Made by a program: the position numbers and the translations under genes. The notes beneath the pieces were generated by a model. That model searched no databases, was not told the DNA's origin, and was given only the letters and a program-made list of their open reading frames with translations. A stretch of DNA of 64,000 nucleotides from NCBI GenBank assembly GCA_013396995.1, contig VWZP01009167.1, positions 801,136 to 865,135 of the forward strand, written 5' to 3'. This stretch comes from Dicaeum eximium (Eukaryota > Chordata > Aves > Passeriformes > Dicaeidae). Below, in pieces: positions 36,601 to 49,914 of the stretch. The stretch's first letter is position 1; each line of letters opens with the position of its first letter.

Positions 36601-39600
36601 AAATAAAATACATAGCAAGTAGAAATCTACCTTTTTCTTTCACAAAGAAGAACCAAAAGCAATTTAAAAGAATCACTATGTCATTTTATTAAATTTGATT
36701 CATCTAGATTCCTGGTTTAGGAATTCAAAATACCTACTTGGTAATCACAGGCAGAGCAATTTAAGAATGAAAAGACCTCCAGGAATGTAACATTTTTCTT
36801 TGCTTTTATACCTTCTGTGCTGACAAGAAGCTTCCCTTCCTTGAAAGTCTGATCTCCTCGTACCTCTTTAAATACAAACTTCTACACAGCTGCAACCCAA
36901 GAGAGGAATGAAAATACATTTTATTTTTAATTTAAAAATAAAACTATCAGCCTGGAGAAACAAGGAGGCAGCACAGAAGATCATGCAAGAACGACAACAA
37001 CTTTATCTACTGGTGCAAGGAACACTAAGTTTTAAAAAACAACAACTCTGGGGTAAAAGTTTGAATCTGGCAGCAAAAGGTCTTCAAACTGCATCTGGGA
37101 GCCAAGAAAAGTGTTTTAGTTAACCCCAAGTGCTTTACTTTTCCAACTATATCCACTAATGTCCTTGTGAAAATGTCAGAGATCAGAGATGATGGGAACA
37201 CAACAAAAGCAGGGAAGTGTGCCACATCCAGAGTGTGCATATCTCATCCCAGTAAAAAACCTCAGATGTTCAGTTTTTGAAAGATCCAGGTGAAAAGAAG
37301 TGACTTTGCTCAGCTGGGAATGGGATACTTCATCGTAATATTTGATACCATTCATCAGAGAGGAGACACTTGTGAATCATGTTTTGGTATCATCTCCCTT
37401 GCATCACTGGGTGCACTCAAGTAGGAAAAAAAAAAACATCCAGCAGCAACTCAGAATCCAGGTCAGTTTTTACCCGTACTGAAATTAATGCCATTGTGAA
37501 TTTCTGTGAGTCAGTCTTGGCATATTATCAACCTCAAATCAACACACTCTGTGGTCTATGCAAGAAACCTGCATTTTCTTCAACTTCTGTAACAAAGGAG
37601 GCTAAATTGGCAATTCTTTCAGACCATTTTAAGCCAACAGACAAAGCTAGTTCATGCTCCCTGATTTCTCACCTAGAGTGTTAATCATTAAACTCATTCC
37701 AGGTAATTGGCTCAGGTTCCCAAGAAGTGATTTGTTAAACTTCAGCCAGTTCTCCACTGGATCTTCTCTCTGATCTGTCAGCACAAAGCAGGCATCTGAT
37801 TGCCTTCCTCCTGATTTCCTGGCACCTGGAATCTGCACCACAGGTCAGAATTCCTGAACTGGTAAAAAGGGAGGAAAAGAGGTGGAAAAGGGACTATTCC
37901 TGCTAAATTATGATCCAGCCATTGAGAACTGCAGGTATTTACTGCCAAGGGAAAAAACCCAAACAAAATCAAACCTCAAACTTCCTTCTGTTGCCAAAAT
38001 CTTTTAATCCACATTAAAAACTATAGTCATAGTCAAGCATTATCCTTTCCTCTCACATTCAGTATCTTCTCCTAATACTTAAGACAGAACTATTCCTTTA
38101 AGTGCTGCTTTTTCTTTTTTCAAAACAGGAGCCAACAGGTGAGAAGTGTTTTTGTGGCTTTGAAGTCTCCAAGATGCCTATTGGCCTCATATGGATCTAG
38201 AATTTTAATGTTTAAATTCTATCTGCCTGCAATCCAAACATGGCAAGCACCCAATATTATCCTGCAAACCACTTAACACCAGGAGCCAAATGGGCAGCCC
38301 CTGTGCTGTACACTCTGTGATGGTTTAGAATATCATCCTACAACTCCATATGAATCCAAGCCAGGAAAGATAAGATGAAGAAAAAATGTCCTGGTATCCC
38401 TATGGAATCTAGATAGCAAATATGCTTTTAACTGTTAATTTAGAGGAACCACAGAGTGTCAAACCATTTTATTTAAAGTTGTCATGAGTGGAATATTAAT
38501 TCCAGCTCCTTGACCTCATTCAGAAAGACATGGATTGTAAGCCCTATAGCAGTGGGTTTTTCTGCAGCTAAGAGTGTGTGTGTATTAAAAAAACAACATT
38601 ATGTAACAGAAAATATTCACTCAGAATGAATGCTAAAACTTCATTTGGTGTCTGCCCAAGATTTTTCAGTCCCAATCAGGAAACTGATAAATTAATCACT
38701 GCTATGGCTTTGAGATGAACTTTACAGTACCAACCTCTCTTCTCTTTTAGAGCTACTGTTCACAAACATCTTCCTGCTTCTGCTACTCTGGGACTAAGTT
38801 ACCTTGTATTTTCCTTCATTGAGCAGCTGTAGAAAAGATAAGGAAGAGACCATCAATTTTTACAAGGATAGAATCCACCAGGAGATTCCCCAGATGCTGA
38901 ACCTGATTTGGAAGGATTATTTAGGAAGATGACGGAGTATGTTGATGGCATACATTCATTTAGGATGATCAAAATAGCTCCAGAAGGATTTCAAGTTACT
39001 TAGCAAATAGGCAATAGCACCAAGAGTGAAACTCCAACCACTGAAGAGGCAGACAAGTAACATCAATCAGAAAAGAAGTTTTGGAGTCCCTAAGTTTAAC
39101 TCCTAAGCAGCAATATCAGCTCTGTGTTGAACAGCAAGTTAAGAAGCACAAAATACAAGTCATGGAAGTATTAACTAAGAGTGCAAGTTATTAGCACAGC
39201 AAACTGTCTTAATCCAAAGGGCTGGCACCAGAAATGGACACATTAGAACTGGAAAAGTGAAGTATAACGATGATATTGAGAATCATACAAGAGTTTCAAT
39301 AAGAAAAGTTGAAAATAGTTCAGGTTCCTACAGGTGGGGGAAAGGAAATATCTGACAGGATCAAAACCACCAAAAATCCCGGAAGAGATCAGGAAGGACT
39401 TTGCTCTCACCTTTTCACAACTCCTCACAAAAGACACACAGAACCCAGTGGGAATATCAGATTGTCCTGGAGACTGACTGAGAGACTGAGCAATGCAGAG
39501 ATTAAAAGCAGCAGCTCCTATAGCTGGATCTTACCTCACCTACCTGTCACCCACATCCACAACTCAAGGAATACATTAAATTAAGTACAGCATTATTAAC

Positions 39601-40690
39601 ACAGATTGAACAGGGAGGCAGATTCGAGAGCACAGGTATCACTGTAAGGTCAGATTGTGAGTGCCTAATTTAGATGGCTCAGGCAAGCAGAGATAGCAAG
39701 GGATGTATTTAAAACCACTCTGGAATATGATGCTGGAGCCTCCTGAAAGACACAGCAGAAAGCTGCAAACACATCCCTGCCATCCCAGCTCAGACAGCTG
39801 TTACAGCTGAAATCCATGGTATTTCTTACAACTGTGATTAAGTGTGCAGCTCCTGCCTGTCTCCATGGAGACTGATGTTGGCTCAGCAAAAAGTCACCAA
39901 GTGCTTTAAAATAATTCCTCTTCGTTTTGAAATTTCAAAGCACTTAACATGTTTTTTGCCTATCAGATGTTATTTCCCCAACTAAAACTGCAGCAGGAAA
40001 AGCAACCAAAAGCACTAGTAAAACTACAAAAATATTTTTAAAGCTCATTTTACATGCAGCTGGAAATTAAACACCTAATTATACATTAAAAAAACAGAGA
40101 GAAAGGAATCTCCAAAACTAAAAATCAAGCATTCACTTGCACAATCTTCACATCATGTGTATTTGTGCACCAAGTAATTTATATTTAGCTGCAGAAGAAT
40201 CCCTTTTGGGATGATTCAGCAAAGTATTTAGTGCTTTGGCTAATTAACTCTTGCCCTTTTTATCTAAAGGCTATTCATTTTTGGATATACCTTTTCTGAC
40301 ACAGCCTTAATTGTCTAGTGCCAGGACAATAACTACAACAGTCCTTAAACAAGAGCATCTTTAAGAATCTCCCTCCTCCATCCAGTTTTGGTTTTCCTTT
40401 AAGGAAACACAAGCTAATTCACTACAGCAGACAACAGCAAATTCTACCTTGCCCAAAAAATAACTTGAATTTAAGCTTCCAAATACATAAACAGCAGCTG
40501 AGAATGTGTGAGATTAAAAAGCTTTTTTAAAAGGTTCTCCATAAATATGGTGAGTTTAGTGGTAAAATATTACAGTGTTTACAAAGTACCCACAGTTAAA
40601 CAGGTAAATACTGTTGACAGTCTCAATTTAGCACAGTATTTTTTAAACCTTAAATGTGGCCATAAACTTGTATTAACTCAAAAGTCTGTT

Positions 40691-40711
40691 TTATATATAT
40701 ATACACACACC
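40691..40711. repeat. (TA)n(CA)n microsatellite
   Basis: A short run of TA units passes into CA units about 170 bp from the CR1 fragment. It is intronic. Confidence 0.7.
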
Positions 40712-40880
40712 CCTTTTACCAGAAATTCTTCAAGTTTACCTCAAATAATTTGCACTTCTGCATTGGTAAAGATTCCAAAATAATTTCAGCTAATGAATTG
40801 ACTTTAATAGCTCTTTGAGATCACACTCTGCAGAAAGCAATTAAAAGATGCCACACAGGGTTGGTTTGGTGTTTTCAGTT

Positions 40881-41240
40881 TTCAAAGAATGGCTGAGGTT
40901 GGCAGGGACCTCTGAGGTCACCTTGTCCAGCCCCTGCTCCAGAAGGGCCACCCAGCACATCCAGGCTGCCCAGGCCCACGTCCAGAGAGATTCTGAAAAT
41001 ATTTGGGGATAGACCCTCCACAACCTCTCAGGGCAACTTGTGCCAGGATCACTCACCCTCACAGGTGTGTGATAATCAGACAGAACTTCCTGTACTTCAC
41101 TTTGTCCTCCCTGCCTGTTGGACACCACTGGAAAGAGCCCAAGAGACTTTTTTTAAACCCCTCTTTCAGGTATTTGTACCCATTCATGAGGTTCCCCTGA
41201 GCCTCTCCTGTGAGCTGAGCAGTCCCAGGGCTCTCAGCCA
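40881..41240 (-). mobile_element. CR1 LINE fragment, minus orientation (about 360 bp)
   Basis: The plus strand reads AGAATGGCTGAGGTTGGCAG, then GGTCACCTTGTCCAGCCCCTGC, CTCCACAACCTCTCAGGGCA, CAGAACTTCCTGTACTTCAC and GTCCCAGGGCTCTCAGCC. These are successive blocks of the 3' end of a CR1 element read in reverse complement, extending into the C-terminal reverse-transcriptase coding part. It has several indels and no long matching frame, so it is a decayed copy. It has the same orientation as USP22. The open frames across it are remnants of CR1 or chance. Confidence 0.93.
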
Positions 41241-42379
41241 TACCATGATGGGATTTTCAGAACTATTTTCCAGTATTCTATTTTTCAAGACATTTACAAA
41301 CTTAAACCATACCACTGCTGAGCCTCATCTTTTTCTTTCTTGACACATATGGAGGAAGAAATTATAATGATCTGCTGGTTTAAATAATCTTTTCTATAAA
41401 TAGTAAACTTACACACTCGTTTCTTAAGCACAGGAGTACAGCACTGCTGGCCTTCTGGAGCTTCTCTGTCTTCATGGAAAATAAAGACAGTTTGTTCTAT
41501 AAGCACTTTAGGATAAATTAAATTAGGAACAGTGGTCACACTGGTCAACAGGAAATTTATGCCATGAAATAATGCCTCACCACCAAAAATGTATTTTAAT
41601 TTGGAGAAAAATGATATCCATCCATTTTAAACCAGAATTTTAATAGAGAATACAGATCAGGATTTTGCATTGTAACTCAAAAATGTTCTGAACAACAAGT
41701 AATAGGTAATTTGAAACAAAACCAAAGGCTTTTGGTTTTGAACATGAAATAGCACCAAAACTGACAGAACAGAAGAACTTGTTGGCCTTGAAACCAGTAT
41801 TTTTTAAGACTGTTGAGGGAAAGGTACTCCATATGAATTAAACTGTTGTCTTACTACTTAGGTTACTGACCCCAATAGAAACAAGAAGCCAACACAGGAA
41901 AATGAAGAAATCCCCCTCCCCACCTCCAAACTTCAGCAGTTTAAATAATTCTGATTGCTACTTGATGAGCCTTCTTTGATATAGAAATGATGGGTGTTTT
42001 CCTCAGCAAGAAAAGATGTGAACATGACCTCCTGAAAAAAAAGTTTACTGAAATAAATGTTCTAGTTCCAGGCATCAAACCCACCATTTTTAACACTTAG
42101 GGAAAAAACCCCAAAACTCTGCCTCCTCACATTTTTATATGACATTAATTCATAAATACCAAGATACTGAGGAAATTTTAAGCTGTGAAGATAAACTTAA
42201 CAGTGATGCAACGGAAGTTTAAGCACCAAGTTTAGAATAATACCACTAAACTAACCCAAACCACAAATAAAATTATCTCTCTGCCTAATGAGGTAACTAC
42301 AAGAAAATATCACTTTGCTGGCCTGGAAGGGACAGGGATAACACAGAGGATGAGGAGCACCACTGGGATGTGAACTCAC

Positions 42380-42512
42380 CTAAGTTGTGTCGCTTTGTCT
42401 TCGCGTGCTCGTGAATATGTTTCTTTGTAAAACAGCCAAAGAAGACACAATAGAGGCAAGAGTGGAGTCTGTTCAGGTGGGCACCACACATATGACAAAT
42501 GCACGACTTTGC
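42380..42512 (-). CDS. USP22: USP22 coding exon, residues about 58-102 (ZnF-UBP core)
   Basis: The exon is 133 nt: 44 codons plus the first base of an Ala codon. It opens with AKSCICHMCGAHLNRLHS and continues CLYCVFFGCFTKKHIHEH, ending KRHNL. The dense Cys and His residues (CxCxxC, CLYC, GC, HIHEH) are the core zinc ligands of the UBP-type zinc finger of USP22. The acceptor is TGTTTCAG ending at 42513, and the donor is TTAG|GTGAGT at 42379. The entering phase is 0 and the leaving phase is 1. This is the most 5' coding exon visible; the start codon and about 57 N-terminal residues must come from an exon further right. Changes from human as recalled are Val to Met, Val to Ala and Ala to Thr. 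Confidence 0.96.
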
Positions 42513-44811
42513 CTGAAACAGCAAAACAGACAGAGATTGTGAGTGCCAGAAACACATCCCCAAGCACAGGTAAGTGGGTGCACTCGGCACCTCTGGAATG
42601 CTGCACAACAGTAGGGAAACTGTTCTGTCCTCACGTGACAAAACCACAGCTGGACAGAACAGGGCAAACTCTTCCATTTGTCCAACAGATTTCCAAGTTC
42701 TGTCAGGGATTCAGATGGTTCAGATGAACACCAGAACCCAGGGAAAGGAGGTGCCCAGCAGGGAGGTTAAGTGGTGAAGAGGCAGGAGTTTGGTTGGTGG
42801 AACCATGACAAGAATTCTGCTTTTTCACAGCACCGACCTCCCTGATGCACTCAAAAGCTGTAATATAACTTGAACATTAACATGTGTCTGGGTATATGAT
42901 ATTTCATTTCTCTGCTGGGAGATTCTGCCAGATTCCCTCATTAGATTTTTCTACATTAGTTCACAAAACAGTGGCATAGTATCAAATCCATACCAGCCAG
43001 TTACAGAAGTTGCCTCTGCCCTTCCAAGACCAGGAGCTGAAAGCAAAGGGCTAAACTACTCCCCAAAACTACCCAGAATAGGCAGGTCTCAGGAAAGTTG
43101 CCCTGATTCATTGGAAATTAATAAGCACACACCCCTGATATGACAGTCCATTATATCAATACATTTTGACAAGCAAGGCTTAAGGACCAAAAAAAGTCAC
43201 TGGAAGGTTAAAGAGACATTTTGACTCTCAATCTTATTTGAAGCACCCTAAGCTAACAGCATTCAAACCCATCTCTTAGCATTAAACAAAAGTACTTCAA
43301 TAACTTTTTTTAAATTACTCTGTATAATAAGTGACTTAAAAGAGTTTTGAGAGTATGTCTTTTGTTCAGCCACATTGAAAGTAATTTAGGTTCAATACCA
43401 TCTGACTGGAAGTTACAGACAGGAGAAATTCCTTGCAGTAAATTCACTTTTCATCTCAGAACTGCATTCAGACTTATGTCTGAGGGCAACTGAACTTCTG
43501 CAACAGCTTAGAACTACAAAGAACACTTAGAGGTATGTCTGATTTTACAGCCTAATCTGAAAATACCATTTCTTTGCTTGTCAATAGAGAAGGACTCTCC
43601 TCTTCTTACTAAAAAAAAAAATAAGAACTGGGATTACTAAAATCCTAAGATATCATCTAACCCAGGCAGTGCATTTCATTTCATCAAAAACAACCCACAA
43701 AATCTTCAGTAATATTTGCCCAGTCTGCCACAACTTAAAATTACTGCTGAATAAATGATGCACAAGCTTGTTCTCTAGTCTGGCATTTTTCTCTCAGAAT
43801 ACTTCTGGCTTTTAAAAAAAAAAATCATCAAAGCAGCTTGCAATATGTTGCACCATGTAATTTATTTTCAAGCTCCTACAAATTAAGACTTAAATTCTGA
43901 ATCTCACATGTTGTGTATTCAAAGTTCTCATAAGTTGTTAGGGGAAAATGTTGAATCGAACTCCACACACCTACAGAAAGAAATATTTTAAAGTTGGGCC
44001 AAAAAAAATTCACCACCACCAGCACAATTTCCATCTTTAGAAAAATGCTGCAGAACTGTCAAACTGTTGCCTAACGGCCGCTCGTTGGCTGCAAAAGCTA
44101 AATAGGATCAGCCTATCTGTTAAGATTGCTGCTATGACAACAACTCCAGCAACCAGCTATTTTACTGAGCTAGCTAAAAATAAATCTTTTAGCATTAAAT
44201 GTATTGTAAACACATGACATAATAAGCATGTACAAGCTGGTCACTTTAGGCTAAAAGGCAGAAAATTCGTATCTTAAAGAGTTTTTATTGCAATGGAAAT
44301 TAAAAGAAATTGAAGAATGTATAAGAAATTTAGTGATAAGTTGAAAGAGAAGTTCAATCACATCTTGAAAGGAAGCTGTTTTATTCATATCCTCTATTTG
44401 TTCAGTATAGCTCAAGATGGGTTTTCAAAAGTTGTAAGAAAACAAGGTTAAAAGAGAAAGTGTGGAAAGAAATCAATATAAAAAAACTATAGTGGCTATT
44501 CTTAACCAGATTAGCTGTCTCCTTGTCATCTGTCTGTGCTTTTAAACAATTTGCTAAGTTAAAACAAAGCTGCCACTCTCCTACCCCACCCCAAATAATC
44601 AAATTACTTTGTTTCATAATACTCCCACCCTGCTCACATCTCTTGAGGCTACAGTCTAAGATGAAACAGAATACTGCAAATGAGTAATGAGAATCAGTTG
44701 GATCCATACAGTTTTAAAACAGCATTCAACTTTGTAAAAGAGCAAGTTAGGTCTTGCTCATGGTCTGGATACTTTAGGGAACTCAACCAGGATTTCAGCT
44801 ACAGAATCAAC

Positions 44812-45060
44812 CTGTCACTTCTCCTCCCCCAGGACACAGGAACATCCCTTCCTTATCTACGAGTTTTCCCCTTCCTTCACACCCTCTCCCACTATTACTC
44901 TGCTCCCTTCCTGCTGCCCTCCTGTATTATCCTCACCCTCAAGTACCCCACTCTCCATCTTTCACCCATTCTCTCCCCCCATCATTCACAATCCCTCATC
45001 TTCATGTCCCCAGCCAGTCTTTCTTCAATCCATACTGAACCTCTGTCTGTCCCCTTTATT
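44812..45060 (+). repeat. Pyrimidine-rich tract
   Basis: About 250 bp of the plus strand is strongly C/T-rich, with many CTCC, CCTTCC and TCTCCC words and few purines. This low-complexity composition keeps one plus-strand frame open for 143 codons (44680-45111). That frame has Ser/Leu/Pro/His-biased composition and no known domain, so I do not call it a gene. Confidence 0.6.
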
Positions 45061-48000
45061 TTTGCTCTGATATTCCAACAAAACACACACAGAAACCAGA
45101 AGAGGCCTTGAATGTTTTCCTTCTGGAGGATTACAGTCACTTTTTTGAAATGATAGGAAAGAATGGTCCTGCACAATATAAAAGGTGTATGAACATACAG
45201 AGAGTTACTGACAGTTCTGACAGCATCTCAATTCCCTCTGCTGATCTCCTGTACTGCTGCCAGGGCTGGGGTAACTCACAGGCCCAGACCCCAGCAATGG
45301 TTTTGTACCCTCTATAGGGAGGTTCAGCCCAGCAAAGGAGGGTGCAAACATCAGTGCATGACACACACAGGGGAACTGGCTGTGATCACCTGGAAGACAA
45401 GTCAAGATTCCACCTCTAGACACTCATGATACAAAGTGAGTTGAAAAAGAAAGCAGCAGGCATCACTAGGTCAAAACCTAGAGTGCTGACACTCCAAATG
45501 GTCCCAAATTGTCAGAACAGCTTATTACTCGTTTGCCATCAAACCATCAGAACAGCAGTGGAGAAAATGAACACATGCACTGCTCTTCTGCCCTTGCACT
45601 TCTCAGTCCCACAGCTCCTGCTCTGCTGTCCTGGGCCAGCTCAGCCTCCACCTAAAGCAAGAAGGTCATACAAGGCAGGAGCATCAGTTGTTCCAAAAAC
45701 CCACAAACCTGTTTCAACTTCATGGAATACTGGCTCCTCAAATCAACCCATGGAAATGGAAATAAACTATCCCTACAAATCCAATAGTGCAGGGAAAGCA
45801 AGAGACATCCAGTGACCTGAGCTATTACAAACTCTCCTTCCATATCTGCAGCTAGTTCAGAAATAGCTTTAGAAGTACAATTTTTATTTAACTGTATATG
45901 ATAAGAGGAAAACATCTTTTTAGAAGTTTTCCACTGTGGTACTTAGGAGCCTTGCCTCTTCTGCTCACACTAAATATATCAAAGTACTTTGAGAACAGAG
46001 AGGTTTTTAGCTACAAGCTTATCAGCCAAAGACCTCCTACCTCTCACAGTCTGCAAAACATATCCAGCACAAAGGTACAGGGGAAAAGATGATTGAGGTA
46101 ACACTAACAAGACAGTGGGAGGCTTGGGAGGTTAAAAGATCATAAGGAAGGTGTTGCCACCCTGTAGGTGTTCACAAGTAACTGAAAGAAGCAGATTCTT
46201 CAGGCAGTCAAAGCAAACATGAGTTATGGACCCTGCAATGTTTGATCAGGTATAAATTTGTAGCATTAGGAAAGTAAAAGCTTCCCAAAGCAAATAATTT
46301 TGATTTCCCCATATTTTCAAGGAAGTATTTTGTGTAAAACAGATATAATGTTAGACATAGCAAAAAAAAGAGGAAGTATTTAATTTTCTAACATGTTATA
46401 ATCATTACTGGAAGTTTTTGGTGGGTATGATTCATTTTCCAGCCCAAACCTTCTTCAGAAACAACTTTATTCTCAATCTGCACAGATTAAGGTGTTTGTT
46501 GGGCAGGTTTACATATGCCTACCTAGAGAATACAGGTGTATGTAGGAAATCCTGCCTCTGTGCCTAAATTTGCCACCATAACCTGCTTTGCTACCCAGGA
46601 GCAGTGTTTGTGCTCCACAAGTGTTACCTCAGCTCTGCCAAACTATTCCTTACAAGGTTGTGCTTCAGAGGACTTGAAAGGTGAAAGCAACACTTGTGTA
46701 GAGCCTTAGCAATCTGTGACAGTTCCTGCAACAAAACCCTGTTTTCTTGAATCCTTAATCCCTTACAGACACATGAACAAATGTGAAGAGACTGATTTAA
46801 GGCTTGCACTGTTCATTACCTTAATAGCAGACTGGGAAAAGAAGAAAAAACAAACCCAAAACAGGAAAGTCAGAGACCTTAGACTGAACATTTTTTAATA
46901 TGAAGTGCAAATGTCTTCACTGGGCCACAAATCAAGACATTGAAGCAAAATTTAAACATTTCTTCACATATTCAGTGTTGCAGGCCTTAATAGTCACATT
47001 TTATGAACACTCAACCCTCTCTGGGAATTTTTGCCTATTCTATTCCCCTTGCTATGTTTAGATCACAGCCTGGACACTGAGTTTTATTTTTATTCTTATT
47101 CATTCATCTTGCAACCAATTCTCTCCCAGATCTAAGGCAGCCACAGCAGCTCATGTTGAGTGATGAACAGTGTGCTTCCCTTGGCCTATTTTTCGAAAGG
47201 AAAAAAGGACAGATAAGCACAAAAGGCCATGAAACCAACCACTGCTTCTCTCCTTGCTGAAGAGGGAGACCCTATGGCTATTCCAACAGTGGTGTTTCTT
47301 CTGCCCTGTGGGAGGACAGAGCCACTATTAATGTACAGCCAAGAGCATTTATTACTCCTGAGTACTCTGCACCTCAAGAGTAACAAAAATGGGTCAAATC
47401 TGCCTTACAACAATTCTGTCACTCCTTAGTCTGTATTTACTCCCAGACTCCCCGTGCTGTGTTCCTGACACCAGTCTGTCACAAATCCATCAACCACCAG
47501 TACAGGGACTGGGACATTTCAGAAATTTAAATAATTAAAACTTCAAAGTCATGTACTTAGAGTTGTAGAGACAAAAAGAGGGAATTGATTCCACAGTTCT
47601 CCATGATATGGCATATAAATCACTCCTCCACATGCTGATAGGATGATTCAGTTACTCTGAGTCAGTGCACTGCTCTGACACATCAGCTTTAAATAATTTA
47701 AAAATCAACTTAAGTATTGTTCACTCACTTCCTGCAACCAAGTCTTAATTATAATATTGTCCAATTAGAAATGTCAATTTTGTCTTTAAAAGAACATGCC
47801 ATCAATATTGTAAATTTTATTTTCAGACCCACTGAGGTCAGGGGTACCTGTAAAGGTTTTATTTGTACAAGCAAAACTGTGCACTAGTTACAGAATTTTT
47901 GAGTTTGGTAAGTGCTCAGAAATTCATAGGTAACTTCATAAACTGGGTTATTCTAAATGTTTGTTTAGATAGCAGCAGAACCAAAAAAAAAAAGGCAGAG

Positions 48001-49870
48001 AGGAGATGTCTACACAACTCTCCCAGACTGAACAGGACACTTGGCTCTGACCATCTGCTTGAAGTTTGAAGACAACAATATCACAATTTATAATTAAAGA
48101 TGAAATAGCCTAAGCTGTTAAATAACATCACAGTTCTCAAATGGAGTGTAAATAAAAATATACCATTATGACCATGTGAGCAGCTTGCTGCTGATCCCAG
48201 TGAGTCCTACTTCTGTCTGTAACTGAAAAAAACTGTGGAAGAGAAAAAGGAAAGCACTGAACATGCTAGAAAGCAACGTGAGGAAACTTTTTCCCCTTTC
48301 ATCTGATAGGGATTACATGCATGGACAATACTCAAAAGAAATACAGCACATATTTCTGAACTGACTCTGAAATGAAGACGTTGTTAAATGAGAACCATGT
48401 TGTAGCCAAAGTCTATCCAAGTTACAAAAACATGACTTTGGTTCAAGGGCTCTCATCAAGAGAACACTGCAAGTCAATCTACAACTTCGTAACTCAGATG
48501 ACATTAATAATTATGTCTGGGGGCAAAACAGAGAACTGAGTAGGTACCATTAATTCTACATACAGATTTTTCTCCTGCTCTCCTAATTCTGGATGATGTG
48601 TCATTCCAAGAGATGGATATTGAATCTCTGGTTTTTTTAACTTTTTCCATTTTTTGTTTTACACAAAATTCTGCAACAGGTACAAGGCTGAAATGAAACT
48701 TGGGAGGAAAAGAAGAGTTGTGCAATTTAAAAGACAGCATGAGCCAGAGGAAAAAATAGGAGGATGCTCTAAAAATGTAATTCTGCTTTTCCTGTACATA
48801 TTCACAGTAGTAAAAAGTTGTATTTCAACAAGAACAAAGCAATTCTCTGGAATTCAAATGACTATGCTGAAATTGCTTCTTTGCTTCTCCTTTGGTAGGT
48901 GCACATCCCCTCCACCAGCATTTACAAACCTAAATGATTTCCCAATTTCACTCTATAAAAGATGCAGTTAAGAGCCTATTGTGTTCTTAAACCATTTAAA
49001 TAATGGACCTTATTCAAATTAAAACACATGTCCTTCTATAGTAAGATTCTTTAAACAGTGGGAAGTCTATTTGCCTTGTGAAAACACATAAGCTTCTTAA
49101 GGTTCAAATGCACGGCTCTTTCCCTGGATATATACATTGCATGGATACATTCCGTGTGTTGATTTTTATCTATTTCCTGCAATGCACCACTGCAGCAGCA
49201 GATTCCACATGAGAACAAGGGGCTTGCCAAGACCGCAGCAGTGTGTGCTCAGATCGAGGGCAAAATCTATTCCTTTCCCTCAGCATTCCCCCACGTCAGC
49301 AAATCGTGGAAATGTTTTTAAATGTCCTATTAGGTAATGTATTGATCTCTCCTGTGGGCACGTGACTGGGGAAGCAATTCAAGGAATAAGCTGAACAGCC
49401 AAACCTGCCTGATGCTATGCAGAGTCTTACTAAACCCTGCCCAGGCTGCAGAGATTACATTTTGCCCTGTGTAAAACTAAGAAATGGGATTCTTCCTGTG
49501 AAAACAGGAATGCTCTCGGGAAGTTTGCCACAGTACTTCGATGGAAATACTCTAGATAGCATCCTTTCAGAAAGGAAAGAAAAAAGAAACTTCAGGATCA
49601 AAGCCCTAACAACTCCTACAGGCTCATTTGGAAAAGCACACATTCCCAGCTATCTTTTCTTTAACTACTCTATGATAGCCATAAAAATACAGGCACTTAA
49701 TTAGTTCAGATCAAAGCCAAAGCAGTTCTGCTGGTAGGAAAGATGGATGGGATGATGCTACAACACAGATTCTCCACGGTGTGACTTATTTGTGGGATAA
49801 ATACAGCAAAAAAAGACAAACAGTAGAAAATGAGCAGCAGTAGAATGACAGAGGGCATCTATAAGTGACT

Positions 49871-49914
49871 GGTTGATCTTTAAGGTCCCTTCCAACCCAA
49901 GTCATCATGTGATT
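49871..49914 (+). mobile_element. CR1 LINE 3' terminal scrap
   Basis: The stretch contains TTGATCTTTAAGGTCCCTTC and then CAACCCAAGTCATCATGTGAT, matching the last 45 bp or so of CR1 elements in plus orientation. The copy is very short and diverged. Confidence 0.8.

Larger units (their letters stand above)
33613..42379 (-). other. USP22: USP22 intron (8.8 kb)
   Basis: The intron has donor GTGAGT from 42379 and acceptor TTTGCAG ending at 33613. It contains a 360-bp CR1 fragment (40881-41240) and a TA/CA microsatellite (40691-40711). The rest is AT-rich sequence with no exon, RNA gene or other repeat that I can identify. Confidence 0.85.
3000..42512 (-). other. USP22: USP22 gene, internal part (five coding exons)
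   Basis: This entry spans the part of USP22 supported by coding sequence; the gene continues beyond both window edges. USP22 is the catalytic subunit of the SAGA co-activator deubiquitinase module, acts in the nucleus with ATXN7, ATXN7L3 and ENY2, and removes ubiquitin from histones H2A and H2B (family knowledge). Five minus-strand exons join in one frame with lengths 133, 114, 102, 170 and 148 nt, and every junction has AG acceptor and GT donor bases. The joined product is about 222 residues with no stop and aligns without gaps to residues about 58-280 of the vertebrate protein as I recall it. USP27X and USP51 are close mammalian paralogues but are intronless retrocopies, so an intron-split gene points to USP22. 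The first exon and the C-terminal half are not in the window. Confidence 0.95.

Noticed and set aside
41038..41343. A 101-codon plus-strand ORF as a protein-coding gene.
   Set aside because: Most of it is the antisense strand of a decayed CR1 fragment.
3000..42512. Assignment to USP27X or USP51 rather than USP22.
   Set aside because: Those paralogues are intronless mammalian retrocopies, whereas this gene has conserved introns and the closest match to USP22.
44680..45111. A 143-codon plus-strand ORF, the second longest in the window, as a gene.
   Set aside because: It runs through a pyrimidine-rich low-complexity tract, has biased composition and no recognisable domain, and shows no splice or transcript signals.
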